Shown here in pieces: positions 1 through 7,252 of a stretch of DNA of 64,000 nt. Below the pieces are notes generated by a model that made no database searches, was not told where the DNA came from, and saw nothing but the letters and a program-made list of their open reading frames with translations. The stretch comes from DATLMR01 sp035634255. Its GTDB lineage: Bacteria; Acidobacteriota; Blastocatellia; UBA7656. The stretch covers positions 4,759 through 68,758 of the forward strand of contig DASQDI010000115.1 of assembly GCA_035634255.1 (NCBI GenBank), given 5' to 3'. Made by a program: the position numbers and the translations under genes. Each line of letters begins with the position of its first letter. Within the stretch, counting starts at the first letter, position 1.

Positions 1-258
1 GAGAGTGTCCCCCGACTGGACTTCATACTCCCCGTACATGCTCTGATTCTCGACCCCGAGATTCAACGTCAGGTCGCCGTGACTGAGGTTCGGGTCAATC
101 TGCTTCACCTTATCCCAGACCTGGTCCGCGACCAGCCTTGACGGGGCGGTGCCGGTGATGGTCATGTGCCCGTTCTCTTCGTTGGCGCTCAGGTTCTTCA
201 CCCCGGCATTCTGCGCGAGTATGTAAACGTCGCCGTATTTGTCTGTCAGTTGAGACAT
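1..258 (-). CDS. BON-LysM protein, Kbp/YgaU-like (3' end outside window)
   Basis: Eighty-six codons are visible, starting at an ATG at 258 and open to the left edge. A good GGAGG lies nine bases upstream of the ATG. Residues about 10-70 resemble a BON domain (…GHMTITGTAPSRLVADQVW… pattern) and the last visible residues, EYEVQSGDTL, are the start of a LysM domain. This order, BON then LysM, is that of the E. coli potassium-binding protein Kbp (YgaU), about 149 residues, so roughly half to two thirds of the protein is present. The family is small and cytosolic or periplasm-associated; no signal peptide is seen here. It is divergent from the GAF gene at 324. The domain call is firm for LysM onset, moderate for BON; a potassium-sensing role is inference from the family. 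Confidence 0.75.
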   Translation of the reverse strand, partial: MSQLTDKYGDVYILAQNAGVKNLSANEENGHMTITGTAPSRLVADQVWDKVKQIDPNLSHGDLTLNLGVENQSMYGEYEVQSGDTL

Positions 259-323
259 GCTTCGATACCTCCGACTTCAAAAAGATCAAGCATCCAGCCA
301 CAGTTCAAGGATGATAACAAAAA

Positions 324-863
324 ATGCAGCGCGCGGCATGCCATGATCAGAGTCGTTCGGATACCTTGATGCGCGACTTGCAATCGGAGCGCGCGGCCAA
401 TATCCTCAACCCTATGACAGGCGTTGAGGATATCGTAAGCAGGGTCGAAGAGATCGTGAACTCCGGCGAGTCGCGCGACGACGTTCTTCACCACACGGTC
501 CGCGCGATCAAAGACGGCTTCGACCGTTACGACTGGGTCGGGATTTATCTGCTCGAAGGCGACACGCTCGTCCTGCACAACTACATCGGCAAGCACACCG
601 ACCACACGCACATCCCCGTCGGCCGGGGGGTCTGCGGCACGGCCGTCTCCGAGCGCGCCAACCAGATAGTGGGCGACGTGACGGCCCTGGAGAATTATCT
701 GGCGTGCAGCCTCGAAACGCGCTCAGAGATCGTCGTCCTGATCCGTCGCGGGGACGAAATCTTCGGCCAGATCGACATCGACAGCGACATACCGAACGCC
801 TTCACTCCCGAAGACGAAGCGGTCCTAAATAGAATCGCCGACCTGCTGGCGAAAAGGTTTTAG
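324..863 (+). CDS. GAF-domain protein, free methionine-(R)-sulfoxide reductase-like
   Basis: A single GAF domain fills most of the 179 residues. The segment GRGVCGTAV (Cys104) and YLACSLETRSEIV (Cys128), followed by GQIDIDSD, match the free methionine-(R)-sulfoxide reductase family (E. coli YebR/MsrC), which reduces free Met-R-O with a Cys catalytic centre. Cys128 aligns with the catalytic cysteine (Cys118 in E. coli) and Cys104 with Cys94; the third family cysteine (Cys84) is replaced, as the equivalent stretch reads HTHIPVG. The enzyme would be cytosolic and take part in oxidative-damage repair. The start is uncertain: ATGs at 324, 366 and 414 are in frame and none has a strong ribosome site; the homologous region begins near the third. 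It stands alone. A generic ligand-binding GAF protein is the alternative. Confidence 0.8.
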   Translation: MQRAACHDQSRSDTLMRDLQSERAANILNPMTGVEDIVSRVEEIVNSGESRDDVLHHTVRAIKDGFDRYDWVGIYLLEGDTLVLHNYIGKHTDHTHIPVGRGVCGTAVSERANQIVGDVTALENYLACSLETRSEIVVLIRRGDEIFGQIDIDSDIPNAFTPEDEAVLNRIADLLAKRF

Positions 864-1083
864 GTAACTGCGAGGGACGCCCTCATGTCCGGCGGCTGGA
901 ATATTCAAACTGCTATTTCATATGCTGCTGAGCCGGAACGAGAGAGGGTGATACTGTTGCCGGAGAAAGCAACTGCGTGAGATTCAAAATGGATGAGAAC
1001 CTACCGATTTAGTATGACGCATCCAGCGCATCAGCCCGCGCGCTAATGCGAGGCGTTAAGTGGCCGGGGAGAGCGGCTATCAA

Positions 1084-1121
1084 AATAAAGAAGAGGGGCG
1101 ATATGGCCCCTCTTCTTTATT
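1084..1121 (-). terminator. Bidirectional intrinsic terminator
   Basis: A perfect 16-bp inverted repeat (arms 1084-1099 and 1106-1121) encloses a 6-base loop. The arm carries AGAAGAGGGGC and the outer part is A/T rich, so a T-rich tail follows on either strand. It sits about 30 bases past the stop of the minus-strand gene ending at 1154. Confidence 0.85.
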
Positions 1122-1153
1122 GCTCAAACTGCGGTTGGCTTGTTCCGGGTTCT

Positions 1154-1657
1154 CTACCACCTTCGGTGGTAGCTGTTTCGGCGGAATGCCAGTTCGTACC
1201 CTCTGGCGAAGCCGGAGCGGTAGGCCGAGTTGCCGTCTCTGAAGCTGCTGTGCCTGTTCGGATTGAACGAATCGCCGTCGCGGGCGTCGTCCTCCCCTTC
1301 CTTCAGACCGTTACGATAGCCCCTCTGCTCTTCGGCAGAGTTGTAGCCATACCTTCCGGAATTGCCATAGTAGGGATAGCTTCTGGAATTCCTGTACCTG
1401 TACTGCTCGCGGAGTATCCTTGCCCGCTCTCTTTGACGGGCCAGTTCTATCTGCCGCCGCCGGTACCACTCGCGGTCCCGGTCATTACCGCGGCGGCGGT
1501 CCCAATCGCGATCCCGGTCATTATCCCGATCCCGGTGCCACCGGGAATCCCGACTCTGAGCCTCGACCGCCGTGGGTGAAATTATCCCGACTCCGAAAGA
1601 GAGGCTTGCGGCCATAACCAGCCCGGCCGCGGCCTTCTTAAATAGATTCTTTTTCAT
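1154..1657 (-). CDS. Secreted Arg/Asp-rich low-complexity protein
   Basis: The product has a clear signal peptide (MKKNLFKKAAAG, hydrophobic core, cleavage near VEAQS), then an Arg/Asp-rich repeat zone with many DRD and DRR units (about residues 35-75) and a Tyr-rich zone. The C-terminal third has a patterned motif, YRNGLKEGEDDARDG followed by HSSFRDG and YRSGFARGYELAF, in which Gly, Asp and aromatic positions recur. I do not recognise a named family. The start at 1657 is chosen because AAGGA lies nine bases upstream and the signal peptide begins there; an in-frame ATG at 1675 is the alternative. The hairpin at 1084-1121 terminates it. The highly charged exported region suggests an envelope or matrix role, but that is a guess. 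Confidence 0.7.
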   Translation of the reverse strand: MKKNLFKKAAAGLVMAASLSFGVGIISPTAVEAQSRDSRWHRDRDNDRDRDWDRRRGNDRDREWYRRRQIELARQRERARILREQYRYRNSRSYPYYGNSGRYGYNSAEEQRGYRNGLKEGEDDARDGDSFNPNRHSSFRDGNSAYRSGFARGYELAFRRNSYHRRW

Positions 1658-1675
1658 GCCCACTTGTCCTTTCAT

Positions 1676-1997
1676 TTAAGTACACCCCTATCATTTCCCC
1701 TCAACCTATGATTACAAACCTCCCCAAAAAGTGGCCTGCCCGGTTCACACAAACGAAAAAAATCCCGCGCGCGGGAGTCCCTTGGCTCTACACCAAACCG
1801 TGTGACGGCATCCCAAAACCAGTGCCATTGCCAAATGTTTGCCGGCTCGGGGTGATTTTTACCGACTCTAAGCTTTTCAAAAGTAATGACTTAATAGCCG
1901 TCGGGGCCCCGTTTTTGATCTGGCACGTCGTTCGCACTACCCATACTCGATTATCTGGTTATTGGTCAGGCAGCTTACGAGAGGGAGATAAAAAAGG
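1676..1997. other. Intergenic region upstream of the ECF sigma gene
   Basis: This 322-base gap separates divergent genes. I see no convincing gene: the open frame running rightward through it lacks a ribosome site and has no recognisable protein character. The only patterned element is the sigma-54-like site at 1921-1935, listed separately. Confidence 0.5.
1921..1935 (+). promoter_or_regulatory. Weak sigma-54-like promoter match
   Basis: TGGCACGTCGTTCGC has GG and GC elements separated by ten bases as in -24/-12 promoters, and matches the consensus TGGCACG-N4-TTGC except for C in place of the second T of the -12 element. It lies 63 bases before the ECF sigma start. The -12 mismatch makes this doubtful. 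Confidence 0.3.
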
Positions 1998-2570
1998 ATG
2001 GCAAGCAACGCGATTTCGATCAAGTCTGATGCGGGAGTGAGCACGGCGCTCGCGGGCGATGCGATGAGCGGATTCGAGGACCTTTACCGCAAGCATTATC
2101 GCAGGGTCTATTCGATCTGTTTAAGGATGACCGGCAACACCGCCGAGGCCGAGGACCTGACGCAGGAGGTCTTCATTCAGCTTCACCGCAAGCTCGGGTC
2201 GTTCAGGGGCGAGGCCGCCTTCACGACTTGGCTGCACAGGCTGACCGTCAATCAGGTGTTGATGCATTTCCGCAAGCGCTCGGTCAGGTCGGAACTCACC
2301 ACCGACGACGGCGAGATGCCCGACTCGATTGATCCGGAGACGATCAATCCCGAGGCCATGCCAATTGTTGATCGCATCGGGCTTGAGAGCGCCATCGCGC
2401 AGCTCCCTCCCGGCTACCGGACCGTCTTCGTGCTGCACGACGTCGAGGGCTACGAGCACGAGGAGATAGCGAAGATACTGGGGTGCAGCGCGGGCACGTC
2501 CAAGTCGCAGCTGCACAAGGCGAGACTGAAGCTGCGCCGCCTGCTCCAGCAGCGCACGGAAGTGGCCTGA
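1998..2570 (+). CDS. ECF-type RNA polymerase sigma factor
   Basis: The 190-residue product has sigma region 2 at about residues 25-92 ([20 protein letters not shown], then [16 protein letters not shown] and [14 protein letters not shown]) and region 4 at about 130-185 ([20 protein letters not shown], then [21 protein letters not shown]), with no region 1 or 3, which defines the extracytoplasmic-function group. It directs RNA polymerase to an unknown regulon. GGGAG lies about ten bases before the ATG. It stands alone: a strong terminator (2605-2641) follows and no anti-sigma gene adjoins it in the same transcript, so its control may be transcriptional or by a distant partner. Confidence 0.92.
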   Translation: MASNAISIKSDAGVSTALAGDAMSGFEDLYRKHYRRVYSICLRMTGNTAEAEDLTQEVFIQLHRKLGSFRGEAAFTTWLHRLTVNQVLMHFRKRSVRSELTTDDGEMPDSIDPETINPEAMPIVDRIGLESAIAQLPPGYRTVFVLHDVEGYEHEEIAKILGCSAGTSKSQLHKARLKLRRLLQQRTEVA

Positions 2571-2604
2571 GTGGCCGCCTGATCTTCGGGCGAGTCGGCC
2601 GAGT

Positions 2605-2641
2605 GAAGCCGCCGGATCGATCCGGCGGCTTCGTCGTTTTT
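2605..2641 (+). terminator. Intrinsic terminator of the ECF sigma gene
   Basis: A perfect 28-base palindrome (arms 2605-2618 and 2619-2632, GAAGCCGCCGGATC and its complement) is followed by GTCGTTTTT. It separates the first sigma gene from the sigma-CHAT cassette. Confidence 0.88.
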
Positions 2642-2694
2642 ACGCCCCCTGCCGCACGCCACGGCTGTTTACCCGGCCCTACCCACATAATTCT

Positions 2695-2707
2695 TACTAT
2701 GATAGTA
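2695..2707. promoter_or_regulatory. Palindrome TACTATGATAGTA, candidate operator or -10 region
   Basis: A perfect 6+1+6 palindrome lies 11 bases before the TTG start of the second sigma gene. It contains TATGAT, a fair -10 hexamer, but no -35 at proper distance. It could be an operator overlapping the promoter of the sigma-CHAT cassette. Confidence 0.4.
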
Positions 2708-2718
2708 TCACTCGCGCC

Positions 2719-3375
2719 TTGCCCGGAACCGGCGAAAGCTGCCCGAGCAGCGCAGCACGAACAGGGGATAAAAATCTGGCGAGGAAAGAGATAGCCGAAG
2801 GCCTTGCGGAACGCGGCGACCCGGAGTTGATCGCCGCCTGTCTGGAAGGTGACCACGAGGCATGGGAAGCCCTTCTGGCTCGCTATCAGAGGCTCATTTA
2901 TTCGATCCCTCTGAAGTCCCGCCTTTCGGTCGATGACGCGGCGGACATATTTCAGTCCGTTTGCCTGAAGCTTTACGAGAAGCTCGACACCCTGCGCAAT
3001 CACCAGAGGATCAGCTCATGGCTCATCACCACGACCACGCGCGAGAGCTGGCGCGTGTCGGCCCGCCAGAGGAAAGAGCAGCAGTCTTTTTCGGTCGATG
3101 ACGAGGGCGCGTCGGACTCGCTCGCGGAGATCGCGACGACCGGGCCCCTCGCCGACGAAGAGCGCGAGACGCTCGAACGCCAGCACATAATCCGCGAGGC
3201 GGTCGAGGCGCTCCCGGACCGCTGCCGCGATCTGATCACGATGCTCTTCTACCACAAGGATGAGTTGAGCTACGCCGAAATAGCCCGGCGGATGAACATG
3301 CCCGTGCCGTCCGTGGGGCCCACGCGCGCGCGCTGTCTCGAAAAGCTGAAAAAGCTTTTGCAGAACAAACTTTAA
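2719..3375 (+). CDS. ECF-like sigma factor of the CHAT cassette
   Basis: The product has a sigma region 2 (about residues 33-105: LIAACLEGDHEAWEALLARY, DAADIFQSVCLKLYEKL, ISSWLITTTTRESW) and region 4 (about 163-215: ALPDRCRDLITMLFYH, LSYAEIARRMNMPVPSVGPT, RARCLEKLKKLL). The helix-turn-helix ending SVGPTRARCL is typical of a sub-group of ECF-like factors. The start is uncertain: a TTG at 2719 gives 218 residues but has no ribosome site; a CTG at 2776 is preceded by AGGGG at eight bases and would start the protein just before the conserved part. It opens a co-directional run with a zinc-finger protein, a TPR-CHAT protease and a subtilase, so its activity is probably tied to them. Confidence 0.88.
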   Translation: MPGTGESCPSSAARTGDKNLARKEIAEGLAERGDPELIAACLEGDHEAWEALLARYQRLIYSIPLKSRLSVDDAADIFQSVCLKLYEKLDTLRNHQRISSWLITTTTRESWRVSARQRKEQQSFSVDDEGASDSLAEIATTGPLADEERETLERQHIIREAVEALPDRCRDLITMLFYHKDELSYAEIARRMNMPVPSVGPTRARCLEKLKKLLQNKL

Positions 3376-3462
3376 CCCCGGCCCATGTATTTTTCAGTTT
3401 CAGACCCGCTCTAATGGGGTGAAACGTCAAATTAGGTAGGTGCAGCCCCGGAGCCTGAATAT

Positions 3463-4089
3463 ATGAAATGCCCCAGTTTTGAGCGATTAATAGATTACCT
3501 TGACGGCCGACTGGCGGAGGAGGAAGCCGAGCGCCTGTCCGAACACGTGGCCTCCGACTGCCGCCACTGCGCGCCCACCCGCGATTGGTATGTTCTGGTG
3601 CGGCAGTCAGTCTCCGCAGACGATTCGGTCGAGCCGCCGCCGTGGGTGCTGAAGCGGGCGGTGAGGATCTTCGACGAAAAGGGCTCACGGCCCCGCCTGA
3701 AAGAGAGATTGGGCAGAGCGGTTGCCTCGCTTGTCTTCGACAGCTTCGCGCAACCTGCGATCCTGGGCGTTCGCTCGACGGAGACGGCGAACCGGCAGCT
3801 ACTCTATCGGGCGGGAGATTACAGCATCGATCTGCAAATCGCCCCTTCCGAAGGGGCCAGGCTGGACGTGCGCGGGCAAATCCTGCGCGAGGGCGAGGAG
3901 AGATTCGAGAGCGTCGCGGGGATTAAGATCGAACTCGCGCCCGGAGGCGGGGCGGCGCGGGAGACCCTTACCGACGGGACGGGCGAGTTCGCCTTCGAGA
4001 GCCTTGAGCCCGGCGAATACGACCTGCGGCTGGAGGCGAGAGATTTAAGCATCACCGTGCACGGCCTCCACATCACACCTTCCCTGTGA
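3463..4089 (+). CDS. Soluble zinc-finger anti-sigma candidate with C-terminal beta domain
   Basis: The first 40 residues look like a zinc-binding anti-sigma domain: Cys3, a helix LIDYLDGRLAEEEAERLSEH, then His28, Cys33 and Cys36 (H-x4-C-x2-C, one residue longer than the classical H-x3-C-x2-C). A linker with PPPWVLKRAVRIF follows, and residues about 125-205 resemble a carboxypeptidase-regulatory-like beta sandwich (GIKIELAPGGG, TDGTGEFAFESLEPGEYDL). No transmembrane helix is visible, so the protein should be cytosolic, unlike most ECF anti-sigma factors. GGAG lies nine bases before the ATG, and the gene starts 87 bases after the sigma gene. A role as inhibitor of that sigma factor is inference from order and domain. 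Confidence 0.75.
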   Translation: MKCPSFERLIDYLDGRLAEEEAERLSEHVASDCRHCAPTRDWYVLVRQSVSADDSVEPPPWVLKRAVRIFDEKGSRPRLKERLGRAVASLVFDSFAQPAILGVRSTETANRQLLYRAGDYSIDLQIAPSEGARLDVRGQILREGEERFESVAGIKIELAPGGGAARETLTDGTGEFAFESLEPGEYDLRLEARDLSITVHGLHITPSL

Positions 4090-4210
4090 ACTCTTTCTCC
4101 AAATCCGAAGGGGCCGGGACGGCCGGAGGGCCCGCCCGAAGATGACCTCTGAAGATCGCCCCGTCTCGCGGTCGGGCCGGAGTGATTTTGCGAAAGCATT
4201 GAAGTGAACA

Positions 4211-7072
4211 GTGAGCAATGAACTGGCGAACAAGTTGATGGATGCGGAGAGCCCGGAAGCCTTCCTGCGCGAATTGAACGGCTCCGCGGGCTGGAAGACC
4301 CTCTCATCCCTGAAGACCGAGCTGGACCGGCTCGCGGGCCAGGACCCTCCGGCGGCCGACCTTCTGGCCGGACGCATGGAAGAGATCGCCCTGCTCATCG
4401 GGGACCCGCTTTCCAGAGCCTTCGCCGCGGCCGGGCGCGCTTCGGTGCTCACTTATTCCGGGCGCTACAAAGAGGCGGGCTCGCTTTACGAGTCCGCCGT
4501 GAACGCTTTGCGTTCGGCCCGGCTCACGGTCGAAGCCGCCATGATACAGAAGCAGCAGGTGGGCGTGTTAAACCTGCTCGGCCGGTACTCGGAGGCTTTG
4601 CGCACCGCGAGGGAAGCGCGCAGGGCGCTCGCGGGCCGCGAGCCTCTCCAACTTGCGCAGCTCGAAACCAACGTAGGAAACATCTATTACCGTCTTGACC
4701 GCTACGGGAAAGCCCTCGAACACTTCGACCGCGCGCATGAGATATTCTCGGAACTCGGCGACGACCGGATGCGGGCTTTCGTCGATTTCGGCCGCGCTAA
4801 CGTCTTTTCGGAGCTCGACCAGCCCGACCGGGCTCTCGAACTGCTGGAGAGCGCGGCCGAAGCGTGGGACCGGACCGGCTTGAAGATGAGGACGGCGCAG
4901 GCCCGGTTCCACATAGCTTACATCCATTTTCTGCGCGGACATTACAACACGGCGCTCGCGACCTATTACCAGGCGCGGGAGCAACTCTCCGCGCTCGGCA
5001 GCACGGAGCTCGTCGCGTGGTGCAATCTGGAGATCGCTGAGATTCTGCTCGCGCTCAACTCCTTCGACGACGCGGCTGAAAATTCCGCGAGCGCCCGCGC
5101 GATCTTCGACTCGCTCGGCCTGCCGTACGATTCGGCTCGGGCCTCCGTCGCCCACGCCCTCGCCTTGATGGGGCAGGGCCAGCTTGAGCAGGCGCGGGCT
5201 CACCTGTCTGACGCGCGCGCGGCCTTCGCCCGCGACAACAACACCGCCTTCGCCGCTCTGACTGACTCCTATCTCTCTGAGCTCGCCCTTCGCAAAGGCG
5301 ACCTCGCGGAAGCGGCCTCGAAAGCCCGGATGGCTTTGCGCACCTTCGCCCGGCATAAGCTCGCGACCCGGTCCGCCCACGCGCGCCTGCTCGCCGCGCG
5401 CGCGGCCTACGGCAGCGGGGACCTGAATCGCGCCGCGCGGCTGGCGAGGGCCGCCCTGTCTTCAATCGATAACCTCTTCGCCCCGTCGGTGGCCTTCCAG
5501 TGCCATCACCTGATCGGGCGCATAGAGCGCGACCGGAACCGAAAGCGCTCCGCCCTCGAATACTTCCGCCGCGCGGTCGATGTCGTGGAGCGGATGCGCG
5601 GAGGGATCGCGGCCGACGAGTTCAAAGCCTCTTTCTTAGTCGATAAGATACAGGCTTATGAAGACACGATCTCCGCCTGCCTCGATCACGGGGGCGAAGA
5701 GATGATCGAAGAGTCGTTCAGGCTCGTCGAGGCTTCCAAGTCCCGCTCGCTCGCGGACCTGCTCGCCCGCTACGTGCGCGACGAAGAGCAGTTCAGCCGG
5801 GTCGGGGAAGACACGCGCGCGCGTTTTTCGCGGCTGATCGAGGACCTGAACTGGTACAGCTCTCAGGCCGGGCTGGAGGACGATAAAGGCAATCAGAGGA
5901 GCTCGAACGTCGCCGACCGCTACCGCCGCGCCGTGCTGCGTTGCGAGCGCCAGATCGCGCAACTCTTCCGCCGCATGGAGAGCGAGGACTCGGCTTTCGC
6001 GGAGATTCAGCGCATGGACGCGGCGAGCGTGGCCGACCTGCGCGGCTCGCTCGAAGCGGACGAAGTCGCGGTCGAATATTTTTACACGGGCGATTATGTC
6101 TCCGCATTCGTGGCCACGCGCGAAAGTATCAGGGTCGTCCGCTCCATAGCCCCCCGGCGTGAAGTCGAGCGCCTGCTCTCTCTGTTCAGGTTTCAGATCG
6201 AGAAGTTCAATTTCGGATCCGCCTACGTGGGCGCGCACTTCGGGCAGTTGAAGCGCGCGGCCGACGAGCACCTCGCGCACTTTTACAGGCTCGTCTTCGC
6301 GCCGCTCGAAGAGTACCTGACCGGCGACCGCCTGATCGTCGTCCCGCACGGGGCTCTGCATTACGTCCCATTCCACGCACTCAGGCGGGGCGGCCAATAC
6401 CTTGTCGACAGGTTCGAGATATCTTTCGCGCCGAGCGCCGCGGTGCTCAAGCTCTGCCGCGCGCGGCGGGACGACCTCGACTCGCAGCGCGCGAGCGGCT
6501 CGGGCGGGACCGGCAGCCTCGTGGCGTTCGGAGTGGTCGAGGCCGGGACTCCGAATATCGAGGACGAGATCGCCGCGCTCGGGTCGATCTTCCCCGAATC
6601 CGTAAGGGTCACGGGTGACGAGGCCACGCGGGACAACCTGATGCGGCTCGCGCCCGGAGCGCGCTTTCTGCACCTCGCATCGCACGGCTATTTCAGGCGG
6701 GACAACCCGATGTTCTCTTTCCTGAAGCTGTCGGATTCGCACCTGAATTTCTACAGCCTGCTGAACCTGAAGATCAACGCGGAGATGGTCACGCTTTCGG
6801 CCTGTCACACGGGCGTCAACATGGTCTTTCCGGGCGACGAGCTGCATGGGTTGATGCGCGGGTTTCTTTACGCGGGCGCGCCGTCTCTGGTCACGAGCCT
6901 CTGGGCCGTCAGCGACCGCTCCACGTCGGAATTTATGGGCGAGATGTACTCAAGCCTGCGCGGAGGCGCGACTAAACGCGCCTCGATCCGGCAGGCCCAG
7001 CTCGCGATCAAAGACGCCTACGGGCACCCCTACTACTGGGCCCCGTTCGTGCTGATGGGGGACCCGAGATGA
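4211..7072 (+). CDS. TPR-CHAT caspase-like protease
   Basis: This 953-residue protein has a long array of tetratricopeptide repeats (about residues 60-450, for example LGRYSEALRTAREARRAL and YYRLDRYGKALEHFDRAHEI), a helical linker, and a C-terminal CHAT domain (about 620-953). The CHAT catalytic pair is present: His825 in HLASHGYF and Cys865 in LSACHTG, along with the usual IVVPHGALHYVPFHAL strand and the closing YYWAPFVLMGDP. CHAT domains are caspase-related cysteine peptidases; TPRs usually recognise an activating partner. No signal peptide, so it is cytosolic. The start codon is GTG at 4211 with a weak ribosome site. It follows the zinc-finger gene by 121 bases. A substrate within its own cassette is plausible, by analogy with Csx29 cleaving Csx30, but is not shown by the sequence. 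Confidence 0.93.
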   Translation: MSNELANKLMDAESPEAFLRELNGSAGWKTLSSLKTELDRLAGQDPPAADLLAGRMEEIALLIGDPLSRAFAAAGRASVLTYSGRYKEAGSLYESAVNALRSARLTVEAAMIQKQQVGVLNLLGRYSEALRTAREARRALAGREPLQLAQLETNVGNIYYRLDRYGKALEHFDRAHEIFSELGDDRMRAFVDFGRANVFSELDQPDRALELLESAAEAWDRTGLKMRTAQARFHIAYIHFLRGHYNTALATYYQAREQLSALGSTELVAWCNLEIAEILLALNSFDDAAENSASARAIFDSLGLPYDSARASVAHALALMGQGQLEQARAHLSDARAAFARDNNTAFAALTDSYLSELALRKGDLAEAASKARMALRTFARHKLATRSAHARLLAARAAYGSGDLNRAARLARAALSSIDNLFAPSVAFQCHHLIGRIERDRNRKRSALEYFRRAVDVVERMRGGIAADEFKASFLVDKIQAYEDTISACLDHGGEEMIEESFRLVEASKSRSLADLLARYVRDEEQFSRVGEDTRARFSRLIEDLNWYSSQAGLEDDKGNQRSSNVADRYRRAVLRCERQIAQLFRRMESEDSAFAEIQRMDAASVADLRGSLEADEVAVEYFYTGDYVSAFVATRESIRVVRSIAPRREVERLLSLFRFQIEKFNFGSAYVGAHFGQLKRAADEHLAHFYRLVFAPLEEYLTGDRLIVVPHGALHYVPFHALRRGGQYLVDRFEISFAPSAAVLKLCRARRDDLDSQRASGSGGTGSLVAFGVVEAGTPNIEDEIAALGSIFPESVRVTGDEATRDNLMRLAPGARFLHLASHGYFRRDNPMFSFLKLSDSHLNFYSLLNLKINAEMVTLSACHTGVNMVFPGDELHGLMRGFLYAGAPSLVTSLWAVSDRSTSEFMGEMYSSLRGGATKRASIRQAQLAIKDAYGHPYYWAPFVLMGDPR

Positions 7073-7174
7073 CCGGGCCCCGCCGCGATTTTATCGGGAT
7101 TTATAAGGTGAAAAGGCGCAAGAAAGATACAAGGTTTCAGAAGCCCGCCCTCGGCGCGGGGCCGGGGTCGGGGC

Positions 7175-7183
7175 TGGTATAAT
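7175..7183 (+). promoter_or_regulatory. Extended -10 promoter element before the subtilase
   Basis: TGGTATAAT is a perfect extended -10 (TGn plus TATAAT) 70 bases before the subtilase ATG, in otherwise very GC-rich DNA. No -35 is evident. It would allow the subtilase to be transcribed apart from the CHAT gene. Confidence 0.45.
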
Positions 7184-7252
7184 TATCGTTCGGCCCTGTC
7201 GGGCCGGGCGGGGGCGGCTGGATCAGGACGGCCGCCGGAACAAGGGTTATTT

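Noticed and set aside
1708..2040. Rightward frame before the ECF sigma gene
   Set aside because: No ribosome site, no protein-like pattern, and it overlaps the sigma gene start in another frame.
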